Assembly: GCA_047967505.1 (NCBI GenBank)
Contig: CM106539.1
Source of the DNA: Dipteris shenzhenensis
Lineage: Eukaryota > Polypodiophyta > Polypodiopsida > Gleicheniales
DNA length: 64,000 nt
Strand: one strand, 5' to 3'
The notes beneath the pieces are model-generated. The model was given only the letters and a program-made list of their open reading frames with translations, had not been told where the DNA came from and did not search any database. Both the position numbers and the translations under genes were made by a program. Position 1 is the first letter of the stretch, and the number at the start of each line of letters is the position of its first letter. Shown here piece by piece: positions 1 to 11,321 of the stretch.

Positions 1-372
1 TCTACAATAAGCTTGATCGGTTTGTGGCTAAGTGTTAATTTTTACTGTAACCCCAATAACAAGGGAGGGGTGTTTATGACACCTGTCTTCCCAACTAAGG
101 TAAAATCTGGTTCTCACCAATTTTCTTGTTGGATGGTGGTAGGTAGGTAGACTCCCCTCTTCAATAAAAGTGATGCTTACCAAGACTTATCCAAGCTCAA
201 CTTCTATACAGTTTCTGCAAAGTTATTTCTACAAAAGGATCCATTGCTAGTTTCCTTTATAAACAAGGATTCACCGACTTGTACAAACATTTTCGTTAAT
301 GCAATTAGCTCTATTTCATTTTCTAGCTTCGCTCTTTTGTCTTTTCACTGTGCAAAGGGGTGTTGTAAAATC

Positions 373-374
<2 letters not shown>

Positions 375-411
<37 letters not shown>
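375..411. repeat. (CT)n microsatellite
   Basis: Uninterrupted CT dinucleotide run of about 37 bp in AT-rich intergenic DNA. The short open frames across it are low-complexity and not credible genes. Confidence 0.95.
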
Positions 412-413
<2 letters not shown>

Positions 414-743
414 CCCTTGGGGACCCTTGTGACTGCAAGTGTGCATGATGGGTCCACATGACTTTTATGCTACGACCCCCTGCATTGGTATGGGAGAGGA
501 GTATCCTAACACTTGTTCAACACTTTGATGACCTTGGATATTATTATTGAAAGTTTTATGAAACCTATCAGATGGCTTTTCATAATTGGAATGAAACCTT
601 CCAAAACCTTACAACCCGTTTTGGCTTTCCACCTACTTCGCAAGAGCTCTAGAGAATCATTGTTAGCAGTTGGTGGGCTAGCAAATCATTGCTCCTAGGT
701 GCTAGGCAGTGAGTCTTCCACCACCTACCACATATATATAGAC

Positions 744-769
744 GTGTGTGTGTGTGTGTGTGTGTGTGT
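744..769. repeat. (GT)n microsatellite
   Basis: GT dinucleotide run of 26 bp, preceded by a short (AT)n run around 732-739. Confidence 0.95.
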
Positions 770-935
770 TTACAATACATGTGCAAACCAATTCTCTATA
801 CTGTTGAGTTTTAATTCAACTTATACAATTAAGTATAATAGAATTCACACTTAACAATGTTTTGTCTAGTGTACATTCGTTTGTTTTTTGTGTTGCCATG
901 TATTTATTACTAGGTTAAGCTCTATTTAAGATCTC

Positions 936-956
936 ATATATATATATATATATATA
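936..956. repeat. (AT)n microsatellite
   Basis: AT dinucleotide run in a very AT-rich stretch (900-1300). Confidence 0.9.
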
Positions 957-1107
957 AATATTTAAAAGTGAAAGAAAAGAAGAGAAAATTTCCCTAAATG
1001 GTCTTTAACAAGACACATTTATAGAAAGAAAAAAACCGGACTATAATCTAATTTGTTAAGTCTAAACCACAATAGACATATATAAATAACTACAATCATA
1101 CATAAAT

Positions 1108-1132
1108 TATATATATATACACACACACACAC
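1108..1132. repeat. Compound (TA)n(CA)n microsatellite
   Basis: A TA run passes directly into a CA run, an alternating pyrimidine-purine tract of about 25 bp. Confidence 0.9.
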
Positions 1133-2640
1133 TCTTAAACATACTATATAGACAAATAAATAATCAAAAATCTAAATATCTTTTCTAATGGCTCTACTAA
1201 AATTACAAAAGCACTATCTTTCAACTCACGCACTCGATTTGCATGCAAATTTATTTAACAAGTTCATAATTTTGAGCTCTAATTGATTCGACATTTTCTA
1301 ATCGCATTAAATCTAGAGAGATTGAGAAATTTGCAGGAACACGTCTCATTATTTTATACCCACAAGGGTATAGTGCAAGGGTTTTGATAGAGGATCTTCC
1401 AATCCTTCTAGGGCACTTTAGTCTAAGGACAAATCACAGTGGAAGGCATTGCAAGTAAAGTTATACACAAGCATTGGTCTCGCATCTTCAACGCAATTGC
1501 CAACCAAGGAAATCACGAGGTGATGAGCTTAGCAGTTCAACTTCTGTACGGTATCTTGCATTCTATTGGGTGCCAACCTTCATAGCAACAGTGCTATTTC
1601 CATTCTCCAGAACTCCTTTAAACACAAAGTTCCTCTCTCCGTCCACCAAGAACCAATTCTGTGCAAAATTCTTTGTAATGGCTCTAAGCTTCGCATTAGT
1701 TGACTCAACAAAAGTAACCAAAGAGAGCCAAGAATTTTGATATAAGCATTGTGTATAATTTTGCATTCACCAACCTCTTCCCAATGTTAGCCTTTGCTAC
1801 AAGTAGTTGTCCTTCTACTTTGGCAAGTGTAAAAGCACAATCTTTGAATTCTACAAAAGGACACCAAAATATATCTATGAATTTTTAAAGGTTGGGAGAC
1901 CTTATTTGAAATGCTGCTGCTTGGGATAAAAGATGATAAATTGTAAAGCACAACCTTTGTGGTTCAACCATGCCATATGGTTCACATGAGGGCAACATCT
2001 GCTGTTGAGGAGAATGCATGTCTTCAATTAACCCCCTAATATCCTTTTTTGGATGCTAATCGAGGTTGCCCAAGTGTGATAACTAGGAGCATCAAGTGAT
2101 CTGGTGTAGGAATTACGAACAGAAGGGAAGCAATCTAATACTAACTAAGGAAGACTTGGCGTTCCCAAATCTTTATTATTTTGAATGTCACTGGGGCATT
2201 GTAAAGGCAAAATGGCATGACTCTATAGGCAAATATAACCCATTCTGTAGCAAATGCTATTTTTGATTGGACTTAAGTAGCACAGAATGTGTGTGTACAG
2301 TGGCGGCAAAGCTCTGCTTGTACTTGCTAGGAATAATCTCTCTTAGGAATCCTTAACATGCATCTTCAACATGCAACTCCTACATGGAACTCCTACATGC
2401 AAGTTCTACACACGATTCCTACATGCATGTATGTGCATCCTAGATGCAAGTTCTACATGTAGAGAGAGAATGCCTTACAATTCCTACATGTAGAGAGAGA
2501 AGCTCTCCAACTTGTATAAATACCCCATAATGGAATGAAGCCAACACTCTTTGGGGCATTGTGTTGAGTTTTACTTTGGTATTCCAAGCAATTGTCTTCA
2601 AGTGCCCATGCTTCCTTGCACTCCGCGTCCAAAAGCATGT
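1133..2640. other. Intergenic, no recognisable gene
   Basis: No open frame here resembles a known family. Opposed short frames at 1474-1740 (+) and 1563-1766 (-) overlap and neither shows a domain. From 2340 to 2510 there are dispersed short repeats of the type CTACATG(C/G), followed by a TATA-like box. This layout could be the edge of an old LTR, but I cannot find a partner copy. Confidence 0.5.
2515..2522 (+). promoter_or_regulatory. TATA-like box
   Basis: TATAAATA followed by CCCC, downstream of short CTACATG repeats and upstream of a pyrimidine-rich leader-like stretch. It resembles the promoter part of a plant LTR, but no matching second LTR or downstream gene is visible, so this is only a motif match. 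Confidence 0.25.
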
Positions 2641-2643
2641 CCT

Positions 2644-2818
2644 AACCTTGCAACTCCTCCTCCCCTCTCCCCCTCCTCTCCCTCTCCTCCTCCCTTCTCC
2701 TCTCTCTCCTCCTCCCTCCTTCTCCCTTCTCCTCCCTCTCCTTCTCCCTTCTCCTCCCTCTTCCTCCTCCCTTTTCCTCCTGCTCCTCCTCCCCCCTCCT
2801 CTCTCTCCTCCTCCCCCA
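2644..2818. repeat. CT-rich polypyrimidine tract
   Basis: About 175 bp of CTCC/CTTCTCC repeats, almost purely pyrimidine on the plus strand. Overlapping Pro/Ser/Leu-rich and, on the other strand, Glu/Gly/Arg-rich open frames are by-products of the composition. Such mirror-like tracts can adopt triplex (H-DNA) structure; that is an inference from composition. Confidence 0.85.
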
Positions 2819-3357
2819 TGCCCTTACACCTTCTTCCTCTCCTACTCCTATGCTCCCCTAAAACCCTTAGTCCCTCAACCATTGACCTCCATGATCTTCA
2901 AGGGAGACGAGCTCTCCTCCAAGTACTCTACCATGAACCTTGTATCCTCTTTCTAACACTTAAACCCGTTTTGAACCCTAGAACCTCTTCTAAACCTTGG
3001 ACCCTCTTCTAAAACTTGGAAACTCCTTCTGAACCCTGAACCTCCCTCTAACCCTGAAAACTCATCCTAAACCCTTCAATCCCCAATAAAGGCAAAAGCC
3101 TTCATTACCCCAATCATGATGATGCATGTTCCTTTCACACATGGATGCACTATGTTTGCTTACCACAATTAAGCCTACGTCTCTCACTGGAATATGACCC
3201 GAGGTCCTAAGCTACACTTATACTACAAACAATGACACCGATATATCTATAGGTGACAAAAAGCCTCAGAACCCTGCATACTGAGAATACCCTGCTCTTC
3301 CTATGGAAGCCATGGGAAAGAGCCAATAGTTGATCTTGATGATTTGGATTTTGTCCT

Positions 3358-3707
3358 TTAGCTCCCTTCACCCTTCATTTTCTTTTCCTTGTCCTTCGCT
3401 TTGGCACTGGATCCCTTTGGTTTGGGGCTTCCACAATCTCCTTTTCCACAAGCCATTAAATCGGTAGTGCCACAGGAATGTATCTCTCTTGCACCATTTC
3501 TTTTAATTAGATCTTTATTCTCTAAGAGAAAAATAAGGATTTTTAAAAAGTTATTTGTTGACTCCATTTGAAGGGTTTCCCACCCTTCCAAGTGATATTT
3601 CATTACTTCTAGAGGTCATATTTTATTGATAGAAAACCAATCTTGATTTTTGAGAGATAACTCCTTCCAACATAGAGCATTGGAATCCCATAGGTCACCC
3701 CATTTCA
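3358..3707 (-). pseudogene. Unrecognised minus-strand coding remnant
   Basis: The minus strand carries an 81-residue open frame ending in a Lys-rich stretch (KAKDKEKKMKGEG). A sensible-looking upstream reading rich in Trp continues to the edge of copia A at 3707. Because copia A is an insertion with target duplication TTTCA, the original sequence continued at 8413 and beyond, where the minus strand again shows protein-like text. I do not recognise the family; a LINE ORF1 or retroelement gag remnant is possible. Confidence 0.3.
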
Positions 3708-3886
3708 TATGGGGGTTAAAGGCCACTGTGCCTTAAGCCTGGTTATGTAAAATACTCAAACACGTATATAAATGAATGACAAAGAAGATTAGGGTGTTTT
3801 GCACCCACCAAAACTTGTGTGGCTTTCTTTTGGCTCTCCCTCTCTCTCGCCCTCTTCCATTCAATTTCCATCGTGAGCTACCCTCA
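3708..3886 (+). repeat. Copia A 5' LTR
   Basis: 179 bp, same length as the copy at 8234-8412. It begins TATGGGGG where the 3' copy has TGTGGGGG, so one terminal base appears mutated, and ends in CA. It contains a TATATAAATG TATA-like box. The sequence TGGTAGTAGAGT at 3889-3900 resembles the usual initiator-Met tRNA primer site TGGTATCAGAGC. Confidence 0.8.
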
Positions 3887-4779
3887 GCTGGTAGTAGAGT
3901 GCGGGTGGTCTAGCTAAGCCTGTGTGTGTGCCTGGAGCCTGAAGTCTACTCCAACAGCCCTATGGAAGGAAGGAGAGGCTTTGTGGGTGGTCTTATCTCC
4001 ATCCTTGGTGTGCAGAGACCTAGAAGACCCTTTGGAAAGTGAGTTTTCAAGCTCTATGTGGTTTTCCAAAGGTCTATGAGTGGTTTTGGAGAAAAAAATC
4101 GTGTTTTGGGAGCCTAGAGATGTTTTTTCTCTGTCACTGGCAATTTCTGCATGGGTTTCCTTGTGGGTGTTGCCATTCTATATCCTGGAGAGTCTGACTC
4201 ACTTTTGTGAGCACTAGCATTGTTTTGTGAGATTATGGCAGCTTTCCTTCCTTTGACGTCTCTTTTCATGAAGCCATATCGTGAGTATCCCAACTATCCC
4301 ATTGCCTTCCATGAGCTTTCATTCAGCTTTCAACTAGCTTAGGAAAAGAAGAAAGAGTAGGAAAAGCTCGTTCGAAGCAACCATTTGGTAATCTGGATCT
4401 CCTGCTACTTTCGGATGCCCGTGGTTTGGATCCACTCGCACAGGCCTACCATTTCAGATTCTGTCTGTTTTGGTGGATCCGAGATGGGCTTAGAACTGAG
4501 CTCTGGGAAGTTTTGTGCAATTTAGTGAAGTATCTTGCAGAGTATCCCTCTCTGAGTCATCATTTTGTTTCTCTATTGTAGTTTCTTCATAGTTTTCACA
4601 CAAGTGCCACGTGGCATTTTTTGCTAAGCTTAATTTTGTAAGGTCTTATTTGTAAGTAATCTGCAAGGGTTAACTCCCCATTTTGCATCCATTGGTTGGG
4701 ATTTTGGAGTTCCAATGGAAGAGATATATTTGTAGATTGTCTTGCTGAGTTTGATTATGCAGTGATGCCCATTTTTTGA

Positions 4780-5140
4780 GGCAACTTAGGTCCTATTTTT
4801 AGTAGCGGTCATTGTCGTGGGGTCATGAATTTTTGGGACATACCTTATGTAGATCACTCTAGTTGTAGTTTGAGCCATGTGTACTCATTTGTGGTTTGCT
4901 TTGGGTTGCAGTGGATTATTTACATGCCATTTGGATGCATTGCAATCCTTGTTGGATGGGTTGATAGGCCCAAATTGGCTTGTGGGATGCTTTATTAATG
5001 GACGTTTAGTAGACTCAACCATATTGAAGTCCCCGAGGATGATGCAATCACTCCCTAAGTTCATCCCATGTAATCCTCCTTTCCAGAGAGCTTGTGGGAG
5101 CATACACTTTTCATGTTTGCATCTGATAACACAGTTTTGA
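4780..5140 (-). pseudogene. LINE endonuclease fragment
   Basis: On the minus strand a 72-residue frame carries IILGDFNMVES, the catalytic GDFN motif of the apurinic-like endonuclease of plant LINEs. It is followed after a stop by text resembling the family's next conserved block (a W/T-rich strand, then R-x-x-YIRYVP). N-terminal endonuclease, RT and tail are absent. The fragment lies antisense inside copia A and ends on both sides in unrelated sequence. Confidence 0.6.
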
Positions 5141-5484
5141 TAGTGAGAGAGAAACTCTAGAAATTATAGACCATTCACAGTTATGTGTGTGGTTCCATGG
5201 GGACACCACACTTGTGAAGAAGTACAAAGAACACTTTATAATGAAACCCTAGGACAAGGTGTCCTAGTAATACCTAGTCTACTAAATGGCACATGTCATA
5301 AGTGCCCTAAGTGTCCTAACCGCCTATATCTAGGCCTACAAAACATCCTAGGGAACAGAGGCACCAATGGGTAGCCCATGGGATGGCCTACAATTTTTTA
5401 GCCCATTTACTTGGGTTTTGGTTTGGTAAACTTACAGTTTTGTTACTCTACCCATCACTCTTCTCTCTCCTAACTGCCAGCTTT

Positions 5485-6342
5485 ATGGGTTCGCTTTCCA
5501 CCAACTCTCTCCTTGTGGACAAATTCAAGGGGGACGGATTTCCCACATGGCAAACATAAGTGCAACTCCTTCTCATCATGAAGGAGAATGTTTGGGATGC
5601 CATTAAAGATGATGAAGCACTTGAGGCATCAACGGAGCCTCAAACACGAAAGATTTGGAAGCAACACAATTTGAGGGCCATCGCAATCATCGGGCTTTGC
5701 CTAGATGATTCATTAATTCATCACATTGACTTCAAGTCCAAGGCAAAGGAGATTTGGGCATGCCTCAAGAATATATTTGGTAACAAGATCACCAACTCCA
5801 ATGTATTTCTGAAAATGCAATTTTATAAGCTGAAAATGGAAGAGTCTGATACTTTGAGTGCGCATATAGCAAAAATTCAATCTTTAGTTCAACAACTCTC
5901 CAATTTGAAGGGTTGCCCAGATGACGAGGACAAAATGGCAAACTTGATGACAAGTATGGAAGGGATTTCTCGCTTTGAGAATGCCCTTAATGTACTTCGC
6001 ATTGCATCGACTACATTTGAAGATATGGTGTCTCTTTTGTTTGAAAAGGATCGCTGCAACAAAGAATCTCCATCCTATTCAGCGGATACTACACAGGCAC
6101 TTGCCTCCACCAGCAAATGGAGACCTAGGCCATGGACTCCACAAGCACGAGGAAAGACATTCAAGCCATTCAAGTGCACTTACTGCAACAAGCTCAGTCA
6201 TACAGAGGACAAGTGTTACCAGAAGCTTGCTCAACAACAATCGGAGGATCATACCAGTTGGGTAGCATCTACCACTAGTGATGATGCAGATGAAGATGAC
6301 CCATCATATTCTTACAGTCTGTCTCCCGCATCTAGAGGATGA
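5485..6342 (+). pseudogene. Copia gag (UBN2 type, CCHC knuckle)
   Basis: Reads from the ATG at 5485 through one in-frame TAA (5557-5559), then openly to 6342; about 285 codons. The C-terminal part holds a zinc knuckle CTYCNKLSHTEDKC (C-x2-C-x4-H-x4-C), followed by an acidic Asp/Glu/Ser tail. The middle (KEIWACLKNIFG, then MEESDTLSAHIAKIQ) is the conserved core of plant copia gag. Gag coats element RNA in virus-like particles. No protease or integrase follows; the next 500 bp match the 3' tail of the copia family described at 22.8-34.1 kb. It may be a gag-only element or a chimera. The single premature stop near the N-terminus is the main visible lesion. Confidence 0.8.
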
Positions 6343-7139
6343 TGGAGATCATGATTTTGCTTTCTAAAGCATAATATATTTGGGTACTCTACCCTGGGGG
6401 TGTTTCCCAAAATTGAATGCAATAAATCATGTGTGCTGAGTCAATAAAGGTCCTTTGCCTTGGATAGTCCTCCTAAAATGATGTATTTCTTTTATATTTT
6501 TGGTGTGTGGCTCCATGTTCCTCGTTAGTCTTTGGAGCCTGGTGGGAATGTATTGTGGGAGCCATGTGTTTTTGGCTTTGATAGGTCTATTTGTTGGTGC
6601 ATTGGTCTCCTAGACCTCTGAGTTGATCATGAATCTATACATGATGAGCCTCTGAGCCATGTTAGATGAGATTACTATGTTATGCTCACTAGCCTCTGAG
6701 CCATGCTCACTTGCCTCTGAGATTATGTGGGAGCCATGTCTAGTTCTAGACCGGCATGCACAGTTTTGATGACCATCATTGACATGTTTTGTTCTTGGTT
6801 CCATTCCAGTACTCGCTCACCTTTCCTCCATGGGGGGTTGGTATGAAATGGAGTCAATTTGAGTGACTTTTAGTGTGTTCTAGAGTAGTACTATACTACT
6901 TTATATCTTAGAGAGCCACATGTCACTATGGGACCTATCCCATATACATTTGACACTTAGAGTGTGTGTGCTTATCCTATAAAGGCATTGTACTTTCATT
7001 GTCATATTCATTAAGCCTCATGCCTTCCTTGATCATGTAAGTACACTACTTAGTTGTATATTTTTTTCTTGCATTATTTCACTTCCATTATGCTTTCCTA
7101 GTCTTGCTTTTCCTTTCCATTCCATGCCTTGCATCTTCA
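6343..7139 (+). mobile_element. Copia family B' 3' tail and LTR
   Basis: Directly after the gag stop the sequence resembles 33,300-34,114. It has the same block around TGGATAGTCCTCCTAAA, the same imperfect repeats of GCCTCTGAGCCATGCTC (6600-6730), then a purine tract CATGGGGGG and an LTR-like region (about 6839-7139) sharing long blocks with the copia B LTR, for example CACATGTCACTATGGGAC. The 5' partner LTR is not found upstream of gag, so the 5' end has been lost or replaced. Confidence 0.65.
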
Positions 7140-7159
7140 GGGAGCCCATAAACTAGAAA

Positions 7160-7795
7160 GCCATACTGCTGGGAGATGCCTCAAAACTTCTTATGCCAAA
7201 TGGACTTATCAGAGCCCATGCTCTATGGTTTATTTGGATCTCCAGGAATGCTTGTCAATTCAACGATGAACTCATGCATGTCGACCACCTCTTTAGCAAT
7301 TGGTATGATTGCTTTCTGCTCACTAACCGAACATCCTCTGTTGTGCCTCAGGCAAAGTTTCTTTTGGATCAGGAGTTCCATAATTACAATGATCAGATCA
7401 CTCAACTGCAAGCTGAATTGGCTAACCACACTCAAGGGGCAGGAAAATGTTCAAGTGCTAAGCTTGACATGTAGTCACAGCTCCTCCCTCCACTATGCCA
7501 TGTTAAAGAAGAACCAACTAAGTAGACTTCACCAATTGGATCTTTCTCTCCATAGGCTACTGCTGATCATATCATGTACACAGGCTACTGCTGAAGGATC
7601 CAATGTTGAACGATGGCACATGTGAGACTTTTCAACTGAGGAAAGTTAAGTTACTAGTATTGTCTCCTCTTATGTATAGAAAGAGGATTTTTTGTATGCT
7701 GGTAGCCCTCATTAGAGGTGAATCTTTCTGTCATTTCTTTGACAGCATTATACAAATGATCAGAATATAAATAAAAACTTTTCTTTGCCCAAATT
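7160..7795 (+). pseudogene. LINE 3'-end fragment
   Basis: A 93-residue frame at 7193-7474 begins with RAHALWFIWISRNACQFND, the typical 'WxxWxxRN..F' strand that follows the zf-RVT finger near the C-terminus of plant LINE RT proteins. A Gln-rich helix then ends in a stop. About 300 bp of 3' UTR-like sequence follows, ending near an A-rich stretch (AATATAAATAAAAA) at 7767-7780. No RT domain is present. Confidence 0.45.
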
Positions 7796-7899
7796 TTTTG
7801 ATGGACGTTTAGCACATAGATGCTATTTTATATTGAGAGACAGCTTTGACACATTGCAGTTGATGCACTAATAGTGAGGCATTTGGCTATTATTGACAT

Positions 7900-8233
7900 T
7901 GGGTTTGCCACCATTGTTTTGTCATTGCAGATTGGCATTTTCTTTTGGGCTAGATTTGCTCATATGGATGCACAGTATATGCACATGAGTTAGATGCATT
8001 TTGATAATTTTGAGCTTTGACTTTTTTGGTGATATTACCCTCCATTGTGGCAGACATATTTGGGTGCACCTAGTATTTGGCGTCAAGGTTCATATAGATG
8101 ATAACCCTGCAGACATGCTGACAAAGAGTCTACCTATTTAACACTTTGAGTATTGTTGTGTATTGATGGACATTGGATAGTATGCTCATAGGCTATTGTC
8201 CCTTAAAGGCACATTGGCCTTTAAGTGGGAGGT
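7900..8233 (+). pseudogene. Copia RNase H end and polypurine tract
   Basis: The plus strand reads IDDNPADMLTKSLP at about 8094-8140, the most conserved C-terminal block of copia pol, followed by a stop and a short C-terminal tail. The upstream part is too eroded to follow. The polypurine tract AAGTGGGAGGT lies at 8223-8233, abutting the 3' LTR. Confidence 0.7.
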
Positions 8234-8412
8234 TGTGGGGGTTAAAGGCCACTATGCCTTAACCCTGGTTACATACAATACTCAAACACATATATAAATG
8301 AATAACAAAGAAGATTAGGGTGTTTTGCACCCACCAAAACTTGTGTGGCTCTCTTTCAGCTCCCCCTCTCTCTTACTCTCTTCCGTTCCATTTCCATAGT
8401 GAGCTCCCCTAA
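8234..8412 (+). repeat. Copia A 3' LTR
   Basis: 179 bp matching 3708-3886 with scattered substitutions. It is preceded directly by the polypurine tract and followed by target duplication TTTCA. It ends AA instead of CA, a likely decay mutation. Confidence 0.8.
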
Positions 8413-8439
8413 TTTCACTAGGCTTTTCTTAGAAAGGGA

Positions 8440-9060
8440 TTGAGCATGCTCCATTTCAATTTCCACTTGCGAAGAGTCTCTTTAAAGAGTGGAGAACCAG
8501 ATGGAGTCAAAAGCCATAAAGTGTCCTTTACCTATCCACCTTATGTTATTTTAATAATTCCTAAGGCTCCCAAATTGCCTTTCAAAGATCACTTCCTTTT
8601 GACTGAACCAAGTAAACATCTTAGGAAAGAATTTTCAATCTAAAATATTTTTCATTTTACTTTGATCATATTCCTCATTAAGAGGATATATGTTATTTCT
8701 TGAGGTTTTTCTAAAGCATGTAGTAAAGATGGCCAAACAAGTTTACTATGGGAATCACACATTATCCAACTCCCTTGTATGCATCAGGAAACGAAAACCC
8801 TTAACCATTTATGAGAGGGAAGCCAACAAGAAAGTTAGAAGATGGTGACCATGTAGAAATAGTGATTCAATATCAATTTTCTACCAATAACGTTAAGTTG
8901 ATGACCCTTTGATCCATCAAATTGCTTCTTTACCTTACCTAGCACCTAAAGTCCATCTATTTGACATTCCCATGGGAATCCCTAATGGTATGCAATTGTG
9001 ACCTCTTTCCAACCTTTTGCACACCAAAAGTCCAATTTTGTCATTGTAATTTTGAGAGTA
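8440..9060 (-). other. Eroded minus-strand coding text, unassigned
   Basis: Minus-strand translation gives several protein-like stretches separated by stops, in the same orientation as the copia RT fragment at 9090-9440 and the remnant at 3358-3707. No domain can be named. Confidence 0.25.
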
Positions 9061-9089
9061 GATGCATATCTAGCTTTGGAAAGATTAAT

Positions 9090-9440
9090 GATAGAGCTTG
9101 AATTTTGGCCCCCAAAAAAAAAAAACATTGAAGAGTCACCCTAAGATCCTCATCAATGGCCTTGGGAGTTAGGTTAGTGTTGTTAGTAAATTGCTTTTAT
9201 GTACCACTAACAATATACCCTAAAGATTGTGTAATGTAAATTTTCTCATCCAAAGGATCATTGAGGAAGGCAATCTTTACATTAATTTTATGGATGGGCC
9301 AATTAAATTATGAAGCAATATCTATGGCCATCTTGATGGTAGTCATTTTTGATGCAAAAGCCTCTTTCTAATCTTTTCCATAGTCTTGGGCACATCCCTT
9401 GGCAACAACCAATGTGGCTTTGTATGTGTCAACTTATAAA
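9090..9440 (-). pseudogene. Copia reverse transcriptase fragment
   Basis: The minus strand reads VDTYKATLVVAKGCAQDYGKD followed, after a stop, by KEAFASKMTTIK and, after another stop, by NWPIHKINVKIAFLNDPLDE. These are the 'YKARLVAKGYxQ...DYxExFAPV' and 'DVKxAFLNGxLxE' blocks of copia RT, in order. Three internal stops and a frame slip mark it as old. It is antisense to copia A and separate from it. Confidence 0.7.
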
Positions 9441-10870
9441 CCCACCTAAGTTGAGCCTAACCTTATAAACCCACCATGTGTAGACCATCAAGAAGTTTGA
9501 ATCCATGTGGCTTGTTGCTTCATATCAACCATCCCATGATACCCTTACAAAAAAACAAGACCAACACAAAAGATTTGTTTGATATATCTCTTGAGAAATA
9601 TCTACTTCCCCTAAAAGAAGATATAATTACATCAGCAATAGAAAGAAGAAGGCTAATGTTTGAAACAACCTTGGTCCAAATACTATATCTTTAAGAGAAA
9701 TAAGTCCAACGTTGATGGGCCTATTGTTGGAGCCTAGGTAGTTGCCGTATATATTCTACATGTTGTATATCTCACATGTAGGAGCACCAATAGGTGGGTG
9801 GGTTTAGCACTACTACATACACTGTATATATTGTGCAGGTTGTGTATCTCACCAATAGGTGGGTGGGATTAGCACTGCTAAGGACAAGTCCATGCTAATG
9901 TGGATTAGCTCTAGGCACGGGGGCTACCAAGTAGCAATAGAGAGTAATTGCTAAGAGCTTTTGAGTTTGCTTTTGTAATTAATCACGATTTTCTTAATAT
10001 GTTTTTGTGAAGAGACCCTATTGATAGGAAGTGATCATGAAATGCTCGCCCATCTCAGATAATTAGCGTAGTCACAGACCTCTGATTGTGGATCTTGGGA
10101 AACTAGCAACAGAGTGCATGTGCTAGAGAGATGGGGATGAAGGAGACTAAAGGAAGCACTAGGAGACGAGCCCACTTTATTGGAGTCTTCACGACAAAGG
10201 TGGTTTTTGCATGGTGGTTGGAAGTTTGCATGAGCAACCAACAATAAAGGATTAGCTAGCTACTTGCGATTATATGGATTATTACAAGACATCTTTTGCT
10301 AAATTGGAAGATCCTAGAGGGTGATCGCATGTTTGGGATGGGGATAAAGAAAAACTAAGATAGGTGCTCAGGGCGTGGAGAAGGGAAAAACTAGGCAAAT
10401 ATGTGGAAAAGCAAGCTGCCACTTCTAGAAAAAGCAACAACTAAGTATTGATGTAAGGAAGATCTTGAGGTTGCCAAGAGCTTTTTGTAGTTTTGGATAG
10501 ACTACTAGCTTGAAGTTGTTACCGAATTCATGTCAAAGGTCATTTTTGGCCATGAAGAGCAGTAGTTGTGCAGTTTGCATAGAGTTGGGGAAGTGTGGAA
10601 GAGAGCTTTGTAATTGATCCTGTGGGGGTTTCCCCTATGAGTTCTTGTGTTTTATTCCTTCAGGACATAGCATAGTTGTGTGACTTGTCAAGCGAATAGT
10701 CTTCTTGCTCTAGATTTCATGGGTTTTGTGGTTTCATGAGAGGTTGATGTGCGCTCTATGCTCAATAAATATATGAAATGTGACATGTTTATAGGCTATA
10801 AAGCCAGTTTCTTCTAACTCTACCCATATCATCATGTTTTTGGTGCCTCCATAGAGGATCAAACTCCATA
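9441..10870. other. Intergenic, local duplication at about 9770-9880
   Basis: No recognisable gene. Between 9770 and 9880 a segment containing CCAATAGGTGGGTGGG and GTATATCTCAC/GTGTATCTCAC is present twice, about 65 bp apart, with divergence. The plus frame at 9476-9694 and the minus frame at 10,035-10,244 show no domain. Confidence 0.5.
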
Positions 10871-10909
10871 TCTTTGCTTATGGTGCAGATGGTGTGTGGT
10901 TCTTGGAGA

Positions 10910-11130
10910 GGAGAAACCTCCAAAAATGCTCAAAGTGAACTATATCTTGTAGGGATGAGAGAGGCATTGCGGGTCAAGGTAGAGTCAAAGCATCTAAGAA
11001 CCTTTGACAGAGCACTAGAAATTGCAAGAATAAAAGAATGGAAGCTACTTAAGCTAGGCCTCATGACAATGCTAGCTTTGGAAGGGAGGTCATTACCGTG
11101 TGTATAATATGTGGTCAAGTCCTCTTTTGA
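10910..11130 (+). pseudogene. Gypsy gag fragment
   Basis: The frame contains YLVGMREALRVKVESKHLRT then FDRALEIARIKEWKLLKLG. This matches in layout the gag block of the gypsy element at 25-31 kb (FVAGLKPEIRIKIECKELVT, then YEDALRVAKEKERKQIRL). It is the helix before the zinc knuckle, and a knuckle-like start (CIICGQ) follows near 11,100. Stops follow at once; no protease or pol can be traced. Confidence 0.55.
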
Positions 11131-11321
11131 ATGTACCACATGGTTAAAAACTCAAGGATGATGCTCTTTTATCAACACAACTTGTGTGCGATGTTGATGT
11201 ATTTCCAAGAATCAAGAGGGTGTTCATGATCACATGTTAAAGTCTACAAAAGTGGCACGTCTAATTCGTGATGATGCAAGGATTCTCTATGTGTTTTGAG
11301 GGAAATGATGGAGAGGGAGAA

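Larger units (their letters stand above)
3708..8412 (+). mobile_element. Copia-type LTR retrotransposon A (composite, defective)
   Basis: Bounded by two 179-bp LTRs (3708-3886 and 8234-8412) with the 5-bp target duplication TTTCA at 3703-3707 and 8413-8417. A primer-site-like sequence follows the 5' LTR. A purine-rich tract (AAGTGGGAGGT) sits immediately before the 3' LTR, as in plant copia elements. The 400 bp before the 3' LTR encodes the end of a copia pol (IDDNPADMLTKSLP). The interior between about 3.9 and 7.8 kb is a patchwork: a minus-strand LINE endonuclease fragment, a copia gag, the tail and LTR of a second copia family, and a LINE 3' fragment. Protease, integrase and most of RT are missing, so it is not autonomous. 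The LTRs differ at many positions, so the insertion is not recent. Confidence 0.8.

Noticed and set aside
2551-3012. Pro/Ser/Leu-rich 131-153-residue open frames
   Set aside because: Two overlapping frames plus a Glu/Gly-rich frame on the other strand all follow from the CT-rich tract.
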